The position numbers and the translations under genes are program-made. Positions 1-11,049 of a DNA stretch of 64,000 nt are shown here, in pieces. Origin of the DNA: Triplophysa rosa (Eukaryota > Chordata > Actinopteri > Cypriniformes > Nemacheilidae); NCBI RefSeq assembly GCF_024868665.1, contig NC_079893.1:13243016-13307015 (forward strand). Reading direction: 5' to 3'. The notes under the pieces are model-generated. The model saw only the letters and a program-made list of their open reading frames with translations. It did not search any database and was not told the origin of the DNA. The number at the start of each line of letters is the position of its first letter. Positions within the stretch are counted from its first letter, which is position 1.

Positions 1-456
1 AAGGGATAGTTCACCCAAAAATGAAAATTTTGTCATGAATTACTCACTCTCTAGGTGTTCCTCCAAATCTGTATGAATTTCTTTGTTTGGTTGAACACAG
101 AGAAAGATATTTGGATGAATGCTTGTAACCAAACAGTTCTTGGACCCCATTGACTACCATAATAGGAAAAATACCAATGGTAGTCAAAAGTGCCCCAGAA
201 CTGTTTGCAGTCCTTCAAATTCTTCAAAATATCTTCTTTGTGTTCAACAGAAAAAAAAAATTATAAAGTAATTTTTCCTGCTATGGTAGTCAATCGAGTC
301 CAAGAACTGTTTGGTTATAAGCATTGTTCCCAATATATCTTTCTCATAAGAACAAAGAAATTAATCAGAACAAAGACATGTATACAGATTTAAACTTGAA
401 TATGAGTAAATTATTAATGATGATAAATGTTTATTTTTGGGTAAACTATCCCTTTA
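1..456. mobile_element. TTAA-type MITE (Kolobok-like), left edge cut by window
   Basis: The window opens with AAGGGATAGTTCACCCAAAAA and the same sequence returns inverted near 431-456 (TTTTTGGGTAAACTATCCCT followed by TTAA). These are terminal inverted repeats of a short non-autonomous DNA transposon of a kind abundant in cyprinid genomes. The TTAA at the right end suggests a TTAA target duplication (Kolobok or piggyBac type); the left copy would be just outside the window. No coding capacity. It lies in an intron of the gene that follows. Confidence 0.7.
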
Positions 457-568
457 AGCACTAAAAGGTGAAGTGACATTACAACAGTGTGTATGTGGCC
501 ACAACATAAAGTAAAACATCCAGACATCACAAAGCTGATAATCACTTTTTGTAATATTTTATCCTCAG

Positions 569-2246
569 GTACATGTTTAGTCAGAGCCAGACGTAAGTGT
601 CCAGAGCGACGTCTGCAATGGGAGTCCAGCTCTGATTCAAGCAGTTCATCTGGCAGTGTGAGAGCTAGCCGAGGGTCCTGGGGCAGCTGGAGCAGTGCCA
701 GCAGCATAGAGGGAGAGAAGGATCCAAATAGACATACTGGCAGGAAACGTATGTCTTTCTCTCTCTCACACACACACTTGTATGGAAAAAAAACTTGAAT
801 CATACCAAATATAACAATTTCAGTATATCAATATATAATCAATATAGTGGTGGTGTTATTTTAGGAGACAACATCCAGTACAACCCATATCCAACAGACC
901 GTGAATGTTACCTGAACATGAATTATACCTTCAAAACTCAAAGGTAAAATGACCAAAAGTTCAGATGGGTTTGTTTTGACCTGTGAAGTAGAAGGTAGTC
1001 AAATGATACCGAGACGTCTTGAAGGTTAACGGTGGTTGGTTTATGTCTACAGCATGAACAATCTATATGTCAGGGAAACATGCCAAAGCCCAGAGGTCTG
1101 TCCTGCCCCCTCACTTACCCAAAGCTTTGCTGATGTAGCCGCCGGTGTGGACAAGGACCATGGTGAGGGATTAAAATCTTTAGAATAATAATTCATGTTG
1201 CCTTGTGAGTCGACTTTGCCTTTTTTTTTAACAAATATGCATCCTGGTCTCTGCAGACATTGTGAGCTCTAACGTAATAGAAGAGACATGGTCTGCCCCC
1301 TCAGTTCCTCTGACCAATGAATTCAGATACCCATTCGTCCCTGGATATAATAGGTATGTTTTTTAGACTTCTTCATTTATTTTTTCCATTACAATTTAAC
1401 AAAATACAACTAATGAGCCAGCACCTAAAAACTCTGTAAAACTAAAAATGCCTTCTATTTTGTTACTGTGAAGCTTTCCTTGGAACAACATGAACAGCCA
1501 GTGTACCAGCCAGTATCCCTATAGTGATCAGACAAACTACATGCCACCTGGTGAGGTTTCTGTCACTTTAAATTAAATGTATTTCTAGAATTTGTAATTA
1601 TGCTTGACTGTTTCCTTTGTTTTGGCAATTTAAGGTAACGGTAACTGCCAAAACACATTCTTGTGCCATGAAAGCCAAACTGTGACACACAGACACCAAC
1701 CTGTCTGGGGTGATAATGGAGCCCATGACGTAAACTCCACTTGGGACACTGGCAGCAAGGTGAGAATTACATTAGTTTTATTTTCGGAAAACATTTATGC
1801 GAAACAATTTGTTTGTGACGTGTGTCTGTTCAATGTTCAGTACCGCAATAGTTAGTGATTTTGTTCAGATGCTTTGTTAACAGTGGAATATAATGTGGTT
1901 AGGGCTATGTTTACCATTTTTTACTTGTTTTTTCTTCCAGACATACTTCCCAGGAACCAGAAGTCTCTCACCCATGTCCAGTCTATTTGGCTCTATCTGG
2001 ACACCTCAAAGTGAACCTTACCAAAGCCACTTCCACCAAGAACGTTCAGCACCTGTCTCACCCCACTCACCAGTGTCACCCATCACACCCTTCAGCCGCG
2101 AGCCAGGCGGCGCCTGCCCAGGCAAGCAGTTCTCCAGCTTCAATCCCTTTGGACCTCACATGAATTTGGACATATGGAACTCCTCTTCAAACCGTAGCTC
2201 CAACTCCCAGCTCTCCAACGATTCCGGCTACTGTGGTGATATGTGA
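569..2246 (+). CDS. tmem131l: TMEM131-like protein, last seven coding exons (5' part outside window)
   Basis: Seven exons with AG acceptors and GT donors join in one frame: 569-748, 865-943, 1053-1162, 1257-1353, 1474-1550, 1635-1759 and 1941-2246, ending at TGA 2244-2246, about 324 residues. The first exon is rich in Ser and basic residues ([17 protein letters not shown]). The last holds [26 protein letters not shown] and ends in DSGYCGDM. From memory this tail matches vertebrate TMEM131L, which ends in a similar MNLDIW...SSYCG stretch. TMEM131-family proteins are ER/Golgi membrane proteins; TMEM131 helps collagen export through its cytosolic C-terminal tail, and TMEM131L is linked to Wnt receptor turnover in thymocytes. 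Only the cytosolic tail is visible here; no membrane segment is in view. All exons are open and splice signals are clean, so the gene appears functional. The symbol rests on recall of the C-terminus, not on a search. Confidence 0.78.
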
Positions 2247-2445
2247 GGGAACCGATCAGAAGTGGTGCTTTCAAAAAATTAGGCAAACAAAAGAATGTGC
2301 TTTTATCTCTGTTGGGGAAATGTGAATATTCTTTTTTTTATGTTTGTTGTTGTGGTAAGGTTCCGCATTTTGTTGTATATTTTTCTAGATGTTTTGCAGG
2401 TTTGACCATTGAAAATAAAAAAAAAAGTTTTTGTACTTGATTTGG
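2247..2445 (+). terminator. 3' UTR and polyadenylation signal of tmem131l
   Basis: After the stop codon at 2246 a short AT-rich 3' UTR follows with AATAAA at 2414-2419, then T-rich and GT-containing sequence suited to cleavage. The UTR would be only about 190 bases. Confidence 0.6.
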
Positions 2446-2968
2446 TGTAGTGAATTACACGCTAATTAGTTTGTTACTTTATACATTTAAATTCTGGAAC
2501 ACGAATGTAATAACTGGAAAATAGCTGAAGATAATTTTTTTTGCAAAACAACATAACACAATAATTAGTTTAAATTTAGCCTTTTTTTAGCAGCATAGCA
2601 AAATGACTGTAAAAATCAAATATGGACCAAATAATCATTTTTTAAAATATCATGGTTATTGACAATACCAGTATATTGTGACACCCACATTTATATTATA
2701 GTATATTATAACTGTTACCTATTTAAATTCATGCAATTCAGAGATTACTTTGTCTAAGGAGATTTCCTTCGCTTCACATCATCCTTACTCTGACTAGCCG
2801 CTTACTGTTGCCCGTTTATAAATTCAACTGTGGTTTTACACATGAACCCACACAATGATGAGCCCCGACTTGCTCTGCACATCCTTGCCATGATACTGTG
2901 TAATGAATGATCTAAGAAACGTGATGCGAGAGAAAAAGGTGAGTCTAAAAACGTTTTGTGGTTACACT
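2446..2968. other. Intergenic AT-rich sequence, nothing recognised
   Basis: No conserved reading frame, repeat terminus or RNA gene was recognised before the hAT terminus at 2969. Confidence 0.5.
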
Positions 2969-3123
2969 CAGGGCCGGCCCTAGCATTTGGGGGACCTAAA
3001 CTGATTTCAAAATGAGGCCCCCCATCATCTAATGTACACAACATACTAATTTTACACAGATTATATCACATTGACAATCTGACAATGTCAAATTAACAAC
3101 ACAATATAATCCCTTTAAAGTTT

Positions 3124-3272
3124 TCCTGTAGCTCAGTGGTTAGAGCATGGTTCTAGCAATGCTGAGATCATGAGTTCGAGCCCAGGGATTGCACATACAC
3201 AGAATGTATAGTATAATGCAATTAATCTAAGTCGCTTTGGATAAAAGCATCTGCCAAATGCATAAATGTAAA
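3124..3272 (+). repeat. tRNA-derived SINE
   Basis: A tRNA-like head (TCCTGTAGCTCAGTGGTTAG as A box, GAGTTCGAGCCC as B box) is followed by the teleost SINE/LINE tail AAGTCGCTTTGGATAAAAGC and AAATGCATAAATGTAAA. The same family recurs at 15681, 42848 and 43533. It would be transcribed by Pol III and mobilised by a partner LINE sharing the tail. Confidence 0.85.
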
Positions 3273-3584
3273 TTCTGATTTGCAAATACATACAACATAA
3301 TTTAGAAAGCTTAAAGTGTGCAATCAGTTTATTCAAAAGAAAGAGCTTACAAGCAGAACATCAAAGTAATAGCATGCACTACAGTAAGTTTTTACTGTAT
3401 TCGTGAATTAATAAATGAATATTTAAAATAAAATTCTAAGGACACCAGCATTCCAATTACTGATTAACAAAAAAATATTAAGTACCTTTACAAAACAACA
3501 TCTCACAATAGCGCAAATTAACCCGATACTGTAAACGAGTAAAGTGAATTTTGCCATCAAGGCAGCTCCTACTGCTGCCAAGCC

Positions 3585-4390
3585 CTAAATCCTTGCCCGT
3601 CTTGTTTTTTTGCTTGCATAGTCATTTATTACATCATCATAGGATAGCTGGCTGCCAACCTCATGATTGATGCTAATAATGGCAAGTGCATTTAAACGTT
3701 CTTGTGCCATTGAGGATCTGAGGTAGGTTTTTATTATCTTAAGTTTTGAGCAGCTTCGCTCCGCTGATGCCACTGTCACTGGGAGAGTACATGAAATGCG
3801 TAGAGCTACCCAAAGATTTGGGTACAACTCACATATATCTTTATCATGCAGGAATGCAAGTAGATCCAGTGCTGTCATTTTGTCTTTAGGGAGAGTTGGG
3901 AGGCTTTCTAATTCCATGACAATGTCTTTCCAATCAAGATCAGACTAATTTCCAGTGCTCAGTGTTCTTCCAAGCTGCTCACATTGATACCTTATTGTCT
4001 GGGTATCAAGATTTTGAAAGTTATTTAACACTCCAAAGTTGTCCACCTTACCCATGGAGCTGAAACGGTCTTCCAGTGTTTGGATAGCAAAATCCACCAC
4101 AACATTGAAGAATGAAACTTCCATGTTTTTTAGGGCACTGGACTCTGGCTCATCAGCTGCTTCATAACTGAAGTGTCTCTTCATGGTTCTTAGCCTCTTC
4201 TCCTTAAGCAATGCTTGAACATTCATTTCCTCACACCTTTCAGTTGCTTTCTTGACTGCATCATTAAAGCCAGTAGATCTGTAGCTCACGAGAGAAGCTT
4301 TTGTCTGATGGATGAGATCTACAGCAACATCGAGCTGCATGGTAGCAGATTGAAGCAGTTTGCTTGTGACATTAATTTTTCTCAGAATAT
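3585..4390 (-). pseudogene. hAT transposase fragment, ZMYM1-like
   Basis: On the minus strand one frame runs from 4390 to 3585 and is broken by a single in-frame TAG at 3945-3947. The C-terminal part (3585-3917) carries the hAT dimerisation region, including VASAERSCSKLKIIKTYLRS and NALAIISI. The upstream part (3948-4390) matches the region before it in ZMYM1-like/DUF4371 hAT transposases (for example NILRKINVTSKLLQS and SLVSYRSTGFNDAV). Coding similarity stops at 4390, where a foldback element begins, so the N-terminal zinc-finger and catalytic N half are missing. It cannot make an active transposase. The family call is from recall; being a hAT C-terminus is well supported by the motif. Confidence 0.85.
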
Positions 4391-4684
4391 TAGACTCGGC
4401 GCCGAAACGATCGCTGCACTGCTGCTTACGCGCCGCTTCTGCTCCGCGAGCACGCACTGCTTACACGTGCTGTATGAATGCTCTCATCTGTTAACATGTG
4501 CGCCGAAAAAAATACGCGCCGGCGTCATACCGCACGCGTAAGCAGAGCGTGAGCAGCGCGTATTTTTTTCGGCGCACATGTTAACAGATGAGAGCATTCA
4601 TACCGCACGCGTAAGCAGCGCGTGCTCGCGGAACAGAAGCGGCGCGTAAGCAGCAGTGCAGCGATCGTTTCGGCGCCGAGTCTA
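4391..4684. mobile_element. Foldback (hairpin) MITE, about 129-bp arms
   Basis: TAGACTCGGCGCC at 4391 and GGCGCCGAGTCTA ending at 4684 bound two arms (4391-4519 and 4556-4684) that are reverse complements with only a few mismatches, separated by a loop of about 36 bases. TA flanks both sides, compatible with a TA target duplication. It is GC-rich and unlike its surroundings, and it interrupts the hAT transposase frame. Confidence 0.85.
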
Positions 4685-5402
4685 TTTTTGCTGCACTGCT
4701 AACGCTCAATTAAAGCGACATTCTTTACGGACAAAATCCACATGGATTGATAGGGAAAAGTAACACTTTTACCTTTAAAGCATGTAAGTGGTGTCTAATG
4801 TGTTTTTAACAGTCGCCATGAGTTTCAAAAAGACTTTTGCCAGGAGTTTTTTTGGCCAAAACCACAACAGCACATTTAAAGGATTTATAATACAAGTATA
4901 TCTTAGATGTTATGCTTATATTGCAAATGAAGGAGTGGGAAACGATCGCATTGAGCTGTCAGTGTACTGTCTGAAACCCACTGTCATCATAACCTTCTGA
5001 AAAAACAGATAAAACTACATAGACATCGTGTTATATGCTTATACTGCGTATGTGTGAGAGAAAAGCGATCGCATCACAAGTCAGTCACTCTCTCCTATGG
5101 TGAGTTAACCCTTAAGTGACTTCGTATTCTTAAAAGCACGATGGGTTTTTATTTATAACTTGTACTACATAGATCTAAAAGAGCATGAAACAGGCGGATA
5201 TAGCAAATCATAGTTATGCAATCTACTTAAAAGCGCTTTGATGAAGTTCTGGAAGATATTTTGCTCATTGATGTATGTAAATAACGTAATGTGAAATTGC
5301 ATTGTTGTACTGTGGTAACAGTTACCCAGGCAGCGCGGTGCACGGTGCATACGCTGCCGGTATGAAAGGACAATGAGCACGCGCTGCTGCCGCTCCGCCT
5401 AT
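4685..5402. other. Sequence between foldback element and palindromic element
   Basis: AT-rich, with no confident coding content. It may include the displaced 5' part of the hAT element, but I could not find transposase coding in it. Confidence 0.4.
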
Positions 5403-6195
5403 ATGGCAAGCCGATGGTGTCAGAATTACGCCATAGATTAAACACGTTTATATCCGAACGCCGTTTTTGACGGCGTTTTAAACAGTATTTGCGCCGCAAA
5501 ATACGGCGTCGCGATTCCAAACGCCGTAAAAAACACGCGAAAAGTCGTCCATAACGCCGTATTTAACGGCGTTCTAAGGAGCTTGAAAAGCGCAGCCTTT
5601 TGCACCGCTGTCTTGCCATATGACGGAGTAAAAATGCCGTTTTGGTTGCACAGAGCGCACGTTATTTACGGCCTTTTGTGTGTTGTATAATGAGCCCCTC
5701 CCGCTGATTTCCGCAGCCAGTCAATTCGAACTGTTCTCACCCAATCACTGATGAACTGAGCCAGACCAGAGCAATTTACCACTGATCATTTTACAGGATT
5801 TTATTATGTGCGCAGTGTTACCTTTGCTAACATTAAACAAACCATTGCTTGCTTTCCGAAGAAGCGACTTCTTCTCTTTGGAAATGTATAGTTACACAAC
5901 GTGGTCAGCAATTGTATAAAGGCCAACCAATCCCATTGTAATGTATCCTGCGTATTACATATAGCGCATATTGCCTACGTGAAAAGCAAAAAAGCAATCG
6001 GTTGAAATATTGTATTAGCTCATTTCCAACACCAACACATCTGCACTTGATTTTTGCTGCTGAACTCACACATCAGTGGACTTTCGTGCTATAAACAGGA
6101 CGAACGAACAGTAATAGATTTTACATTTACGCATTTAGCAGACACTTTTATCCAAAGCGACTTACAGCGGCCTTTTAGTCTATGCATGTCTCGAG
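5403..6195 (+). repeat. Left arm of palindromic element
   Basis: Matches 9535-10620 in reverse. Landmarks shared by the arms: the ACGCCGT cluster at 5455-5660, the segment beginning CACTGATCATTTTACAGG, and the SINE-like tail near 6125-6175. Confidence 0.8.
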
Positions 6196-6209
6196 GAGAC
6201 ATCCAGGTG

Positions 6210-6470
6210 TGCTAAAACCTGACTCCAATTAGCTTTTTTGAGGTCATTAACTCAAGGCTTCACATACTTTTTCCACAAGCACTACAAGGTTTTTTGGTTG
6301 TTCTCAATAAAGACATGAAAGATCAAAAAAATGTTGTGTTATTATTTTAGACACATTATGTTTGTCAATACCCTTGACTTAGATGAAAATCAGATCACAT
6401 TTTATGACAAATTTATTCAGAAAACCATGAAATTCCAAATGGTTCACATACTTTTTCTTGCCACTGTACA
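6210..6470. mobile_element. Tc1-like transposon end fragment
   Basis: The segment ends GGTTCACATACTTTTTCTTG followed by CCACTGTA, the terminal inverted repeat of fish Tc1-like elements in reverse orientation. About 250 bases of adjoining Tc1-like non-coding end are present; no transposase remains. Confidence 0.75.
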
Positions 6471-7337
6471 TACACTGTAAAAAAATCCTGTTAAAACAGA
6501 TGAAGTACTGGCAGAAAATTACCAGTACATTTTCCTTTATTTTACAGACATTTCCGTTAATGCTAAAATGTAATTTAATTCAGTTGCAAAATGTAAAATA
6601 CAAGTGAAACAACTGTAAAAAATGAATACGGAAAATTCCTTCATATTAATACAGTATATTGTGCCTTGTTTTTACGGATTTTTTTAGTGTAGGCGATGTT
6701 TGATGCACCTGCTGATGAGAACGATTCTGCATGACGCATTTAAAAAAAGAATAGACTTTTAAAAAACATAATTAAAAAGCATATACATGTTAACGCACAG
6801 CTTTATTGTAAGCTAAATAAAGTGCATTCATTATTACTGCAAAATCTGCATATCAAGCAGAGCGAGTCTGACTATTGCATTAAAGGAATTAACATACTGT
6901 AATAAAGTGCAGGACTTGATTGATGTTAAGGGTTATTCAAAGATGTTAAGACACAACAATGATCTTACTCTGACTGAAACATCCAAAGTGCGCACATCAG
7001 AATGTATGTGTCTCGCAAACATAATTATGTCTAAAGTGAATGCTTGGTGAACTGCCGGGGGAAATATTTGATCCGTCCAGGTCTTAAGGCCTTAACTCTC
7101 GATGTCAATCAAATAAATAAAATAAGATAAACATAAATAAAAAACATAGACTTTACCTATAGATAGGGGTTTTTGAGTTGGTGTGTGCCAAATTACCTGG
7201 ACTTGGATGCAGTAATTTTTTACATAAAATTCACTTGAAAAAAGGATTTTCATAAAAATCTTTATTCCACTAATCAAAACATAGTAATATCAATGGCCAC
7301 TACAAGGATTTAGTACCAAGGCCATGGTGAATTAGAT

Positions 7338-7562
7338 CCTGGCTCAGCTCATCAGTGATTGGGTGAGAGCAGTTCAAACTTATTGGCTGTGGAAATCAGC
7401 GGGAGGGGCTCATTATACAACAGACAAAACGCAGTAAAAGACGCCCGCTCTGTGCAACCAAAACTGCGTTTTTTACGCCGTCATATGGCCAGACAGCGGC
7501 GCAAAAGGCAGCGCTTTTCGGGGCGCCTTAAACGCCGTTAAATACGGCGTTATGGACGGCTT
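7338..7562 (+). repeat. Third copy of the ACGCCGT-rich arm
   Basis: Runs parallel to the right arm at 10245-10470: same order of the AGTGATTGGGTGAGA, AATCAGCGGGAGGGGCTCAT and ACGCCGTCATATGG segments. Similarity breaks off at 7562, and a short piece of the arm end (TTTTTACGGCGTTTGGA) recurs near 8210, suggesting that the copy was split by another insertion. Confidence 0.7.
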
Positions 7563-7774
7563 TTATGGGATCAGAATTGTTGCAATATTCTGAATAAATA
7601 AACTATGATCCGCAAATAAATATAGAGAGTTTCACAAACATTTTTTAAATCCACATATGAACAAAAAGCGAACCATAAATATATGTTAGACGTTCCACAA
7701 AAAGAAATGGAATTCACAAATAAATACAATGAGATTTGCAAATAAAAAATATTTACAAATTTATTTCAATTGCA

Positions 7775-7932
7775 TTTATTTGTAGATCACTTTCTGCACA
7801 TTCGTGGATCGCTTTCTGTGCATTTGTGAATCACTGCGCGCATTTGTGGATCAGTGCACGCATTTGTGGATGGCTCTCTTTGTGGATTTTGAAACATTTC
7901 TAACGTCAAAACGCGCACACAATCCACAAATA
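7775..7932. repeat. Degenerate tandem GTGGATC / CATTTGTGG repeat
   Basis: Imperfect units of about 25-30 bases built on GCATTTGTGGATCACTG repeat five or six times (for example 7800-7880). Confidence 0.55.
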
Positions 7933-7964
7933 GGTGGACTCCGCCCACTATCTACGCAAGCCAA

Positions 7965-8065
7965 TCGGGTAACTTCCGCTTTCATTGTCCAATAGGGCAC
8001 GTTCTAACTTCAGCCAATCACGTTTTGTTCTGCACTAAGATTCAGGGAGCTAACATGGCGGCTAG
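7965..8065 (+). promoter_or_regulatory. CCAAT-box cluster with ATGGCGGC, promoter-like
   Basis: CCAAT pentamers lie at about 7971, 7989 and 8014, followed by AACATGGCGGC (8052-8062), which resembles a YY1-type core of TATA-less promoters. The ATG at 8054 opens only a short frame. This is a sequence pattern only; no downstream gene was found. Confidence 0.35.
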
Positions 8066-9534
8066 TGGCGGTCTAAAATGCGTGATATACTAAGAAATAC
8101 GCGAAAATAGTGATATACTGGCGGCGTTAAGAAATTGGCGTTTTAATATTAATACGGCGACCAAAAGCACGTGAATTGTGAATCTGTTGGCTTTCGATAT
8201 TTCGCGCGGTTTTTACGGCGTTTGGATGTAAACGCGTTGCGTAATTCTCAACCATTTTGCTTTTTTCTTCCTGCATGCATAAAAAAAATATTTATTTATA
8301 TAGCGCTTTTCGCAATGTGCATTGTTCAAAAGCAGCTTTACGGAAGAAAATCTATAAAAAACAAACAAACAGAAAAACACTTAAGGTAAAACACAGTGCA
8401 TGGTGTTTGTAGGACAAGCAAGGTCATTCTAATTAAGCTATGTTAACGGAATTTACCGAACCTTAATCTAATAACATAATATATAATTTTATTTTATTAA
8501 TTTATTACCTATAATAAAGGTAACATAAATAGGTAAGAGAACAAGAGTTAGAAGAGTAATTTATTCGTAACAGAAAACAGTATTTACCTATAATGCAGTT
8601 TTGCATAAATCAGAAACTCCACCCAAACTGAAACTGAGATATCATCCCATATAAATTAAATTATATGAGAGAATGTGGCGTCATACGTCTAAATGCAGAT
8701 TAAAGGTTGAAAATTACTTTAATCAAAATAATCATTACAAAAATTAAAAAAATAATAAGCTTGATTGCTTAGCAACCTTAAACTGTATTATTTATCTGCC
8801 CCATGCCGTGGAGGAGCGCGTTCTCCGCAGCCGGCCTCAACAGCCTGCAAACGGACGTTCACCCAAGCATTTAGATATGATTGATTTTACTCGACAAAGC
8901 ATATGAAACAACGATAAATAATGACCATGACTCACTCGAGTATGCATGTTCTCCATTTTACATTTTGCACTGAATTAAATTACATTTTAGCATTAACGGA
9001 AATGTCCGTAAAATAAAGGAAAATGTACTGGTAATTTTCTGCCAGTACTTTATCTGTTTTAACTGGATTTTTTTACAGTGCATGTAATTATGTTTAATTA
9101 GGCCTACTATTCGGAGCAATGGGATCAGTAGGCTTAACCACCATCTTTGTGCAAACCAACTTTTTAAAATAGTTTTTTCCTGTAGCTTATAAGTAGCATG
9201 CCCGCATCCCGACTCATTTTGCCATGTTCTCGCCAGGCTAGGCTGCATGAGTGGGTTGCCGGGCCTGAATCCAGCACTTATTTCTATGTGCTGAATAATA
9301 TTTTTTTCCATTTCATTGTAAGTTTCTTTGCAGTACCACGCACGATAGCATCAGTCTCTTCACGGAGGTAAATGGCAAGGCGTTTGGCATTGACTTGGGC
9401 TGTGTTATATTTTAGTTAATAAGTTCATGTTTGTTACATTACAATCATTGCGCAACATTATTGCGTCTCCTTATAGTGAATCAATTTTTGTAATATGGAA
9501 ACTAAAATCACATGGGCTACTGATAAGAGACATG

Positions 9535-10620
9535 CATAGACTAAAAGGCCACTGTAAGTCGCTTTGGATAAAAGTGTCTGCTAAATGCGTAAATGTAAAA
9601 TCTATTACTGTTCGTTCGTCCTGTTTATAGCACGAAAGTCCACTGATGTGTGAGTTCAGCAGCAAAAATCAAGTGCAGATACGGTTTATATAAAGATCTC
9701 TCATTCCAGACTTTCTTTTCATACTGACCACGCATTAAGTACTGAAATATAAATCTAAAAACGACCAAGCGATACAGATAAACAGAACAAGACCAACTAG
9801 GTAAAAATTGACTAATGGATCAAGCGGGTCTCGAACCGGCGCTTGATGCTGTCAGCGATTGCGAGTCTATCACGCTAACCAGCAAACTACCACTCTCATT
9901 GCTCAGCATTTGCTTAAAGGGAATGCAGTTTACTTTTTACTCTGGCTGACCTCGCTTATACCAGGAGTGATTTCTGGTGTTGTAAATTAGCTAATATAAT
10001 ATTTCAACCGATTGCTTTTTTGCTTTTCACGTAGGCCATACGTATAGGCCATGCGCTATATGTAATAAGCAGGATACATTACTAAGGGATTGGTTGGCCT
10101 TTATACAATTTCTGACCACGTTGTGTAACTTTACATTTCCAAAGAGAAGTCGCTTCTTCGGAAAGCAAGCAATGGTTTGTTTAATGTTAGCAAAGGTAAC
10201 ACTGCGCACATAATAAAATCCTGTAAAATGATCAGTGGTAAATTGCTCTGGTCTGGCTCAGTTCATCAGTGATTGGGTGAGAACAGTTCGAATTGACTGG
10301 CTGCGGAAATCAGCGGGAGGGGCTCATTATACAACACACAAAAGGCCGTAAATAACGTGCGCTCTGTGCAACCAAAACGGCATTTTTACGCCGTCATATG
10401 GCAAGACAGCGGCGCAAAAGGCAGCGCTTTTCAAGCCCCTTAGAACGCCGTTAAATACGGCGTTATGGACGACTTTTCGCGTGTTTTTTACGGCGTTTGG
10501 AATCGCGACGCCGTATTTTGCGGCGCAAATACTGTTTAAAACGCCGTCAAAAACGGCGTTCGGATATAAACGCGTTTAATCTATGGCGTAATTTCTGAAC
10601 CAAACCCTATCCGGCTTGCC
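9535..10620 (-). repeat. Right arm of palindromic element, with insertion
   Basis: Reverse complement of the left arm, interrupted at about 9685-9965 by sequence absent from the left arm. Its outer end (10330-10600) holds the ACGCCGT cluster. Confidence 0.8.
9818..9897 (-). other. tRNA-like sequence, probably not a working tRNA
   Basis: On the minus strand there is an A-box-like GCTGGTTAGCGTGATAGA and a good B box GGTTCGAGACC. The T-stem pairs at four of five positions, but the acceptor strands do not pair, so this is more likely a tRNA pseudogene or SINE head. It lies within the stretch present only in the right palindrome arm. Confidence 0.45.
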
Positions 10621-11049
10621 ATACGCCTACGCTCTGTTTTACGCGTGCGTATGATATGGGTGTCAGGCTAAATTACGTAAAGACGCGAGACATCCTTCCA
10701 ATGTGTTGTGCGTGTGTTCAGTCAGACTATTCATATAGGCTATAACCCAGAATATGATCCACCAAAATGTATAGTTAGCCTATATTTAAACTTGAAGGAG
10801 CAATGGTCTGTGCTTCACAGCCGCTCCGGGCTGTGAGTCGCGGAGCTTTATTGCTACAGCACAATTTTACCTCTGAGCTGCAAAAAACTGCAGCGTTAAT
10901 ATTATTAGATCAATATTTCCATAAACTTTTCTTTTAGAGAGAGGAAACCACCAGCATACCTTAAAGACTTTGTGACATAAAATTAGAGTATTTTAATAAT
11001 TAAAGGGTTTTTGGGGGGAAGAATTTCCTCTGAGTTAAGTGGGAAGGAA
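10621..11049. other. No recognised feature
   Basis: Mixed sequence with a small GC-rich inverted motif near 10820-10850. No gene or clear repeat terminus was recognised. Confidence 0.4.

Larger units (their letters stand above)
2969..4390 (-). mobile_element. hAT transposon, terminal end and 3' half
   Basis: CAGGGCCGGCCCTAGC at 2969 has the form of a hAT terminal repeat. A broken hAT transposase reads toward it on the minus strand, so 2969 would be the element's 3' end. The upstream half is lost or displaced beyond the foldback element at 4391-4684. A SINE has inserted between the terminus and the coding part. Confidence 0.6.
6473..9083. mobile_element. Nested DNA element with CACTGTAAAAAAATCC termini
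   Basis: 6473-6603 (CACTGTAAAAAAATCCTGTT...) returns inverted at 8955-9083 (...GGATTTTTTTACAGTG), so about 130 bases at each end are inverted repeats. The inside is a mosaic: a third ACGCCGT-arm copy (7338-7562), degenerate CACAAATG/GTGGATC repeats (about 7780-7930), a CCAAT-rich stretch (about 7960-8075) and a common cyprinid repeat with TATAGCGCTTTTCGCAATG near 8300. No transposase frame was recognised. Confidence 0.6.
5403..10620. mobile_element. Large palindromic element with ACGCCGT-rich arms
   Basis: The left arm (5403-6195) is the reverse complement of the right arm (9535-9684 plus 9966-10620); the right arm is interrupted by about 280 bases. The outer 250 bases of each arm are dense in ACGCCGT/ACGGCGT heptamers, many paired as local hairpins. 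Between the arms are a Tc1 end (6210-6470), a nested element (6473-9083) and partial third copies of the arm (7338-7562 and near 8195-8250). Both arms also include a degraded SINE tail near 6125-6195 and 9540-9600. No intact transposase was found, so it is presumably non-autonomous. Confidence 0.75.
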
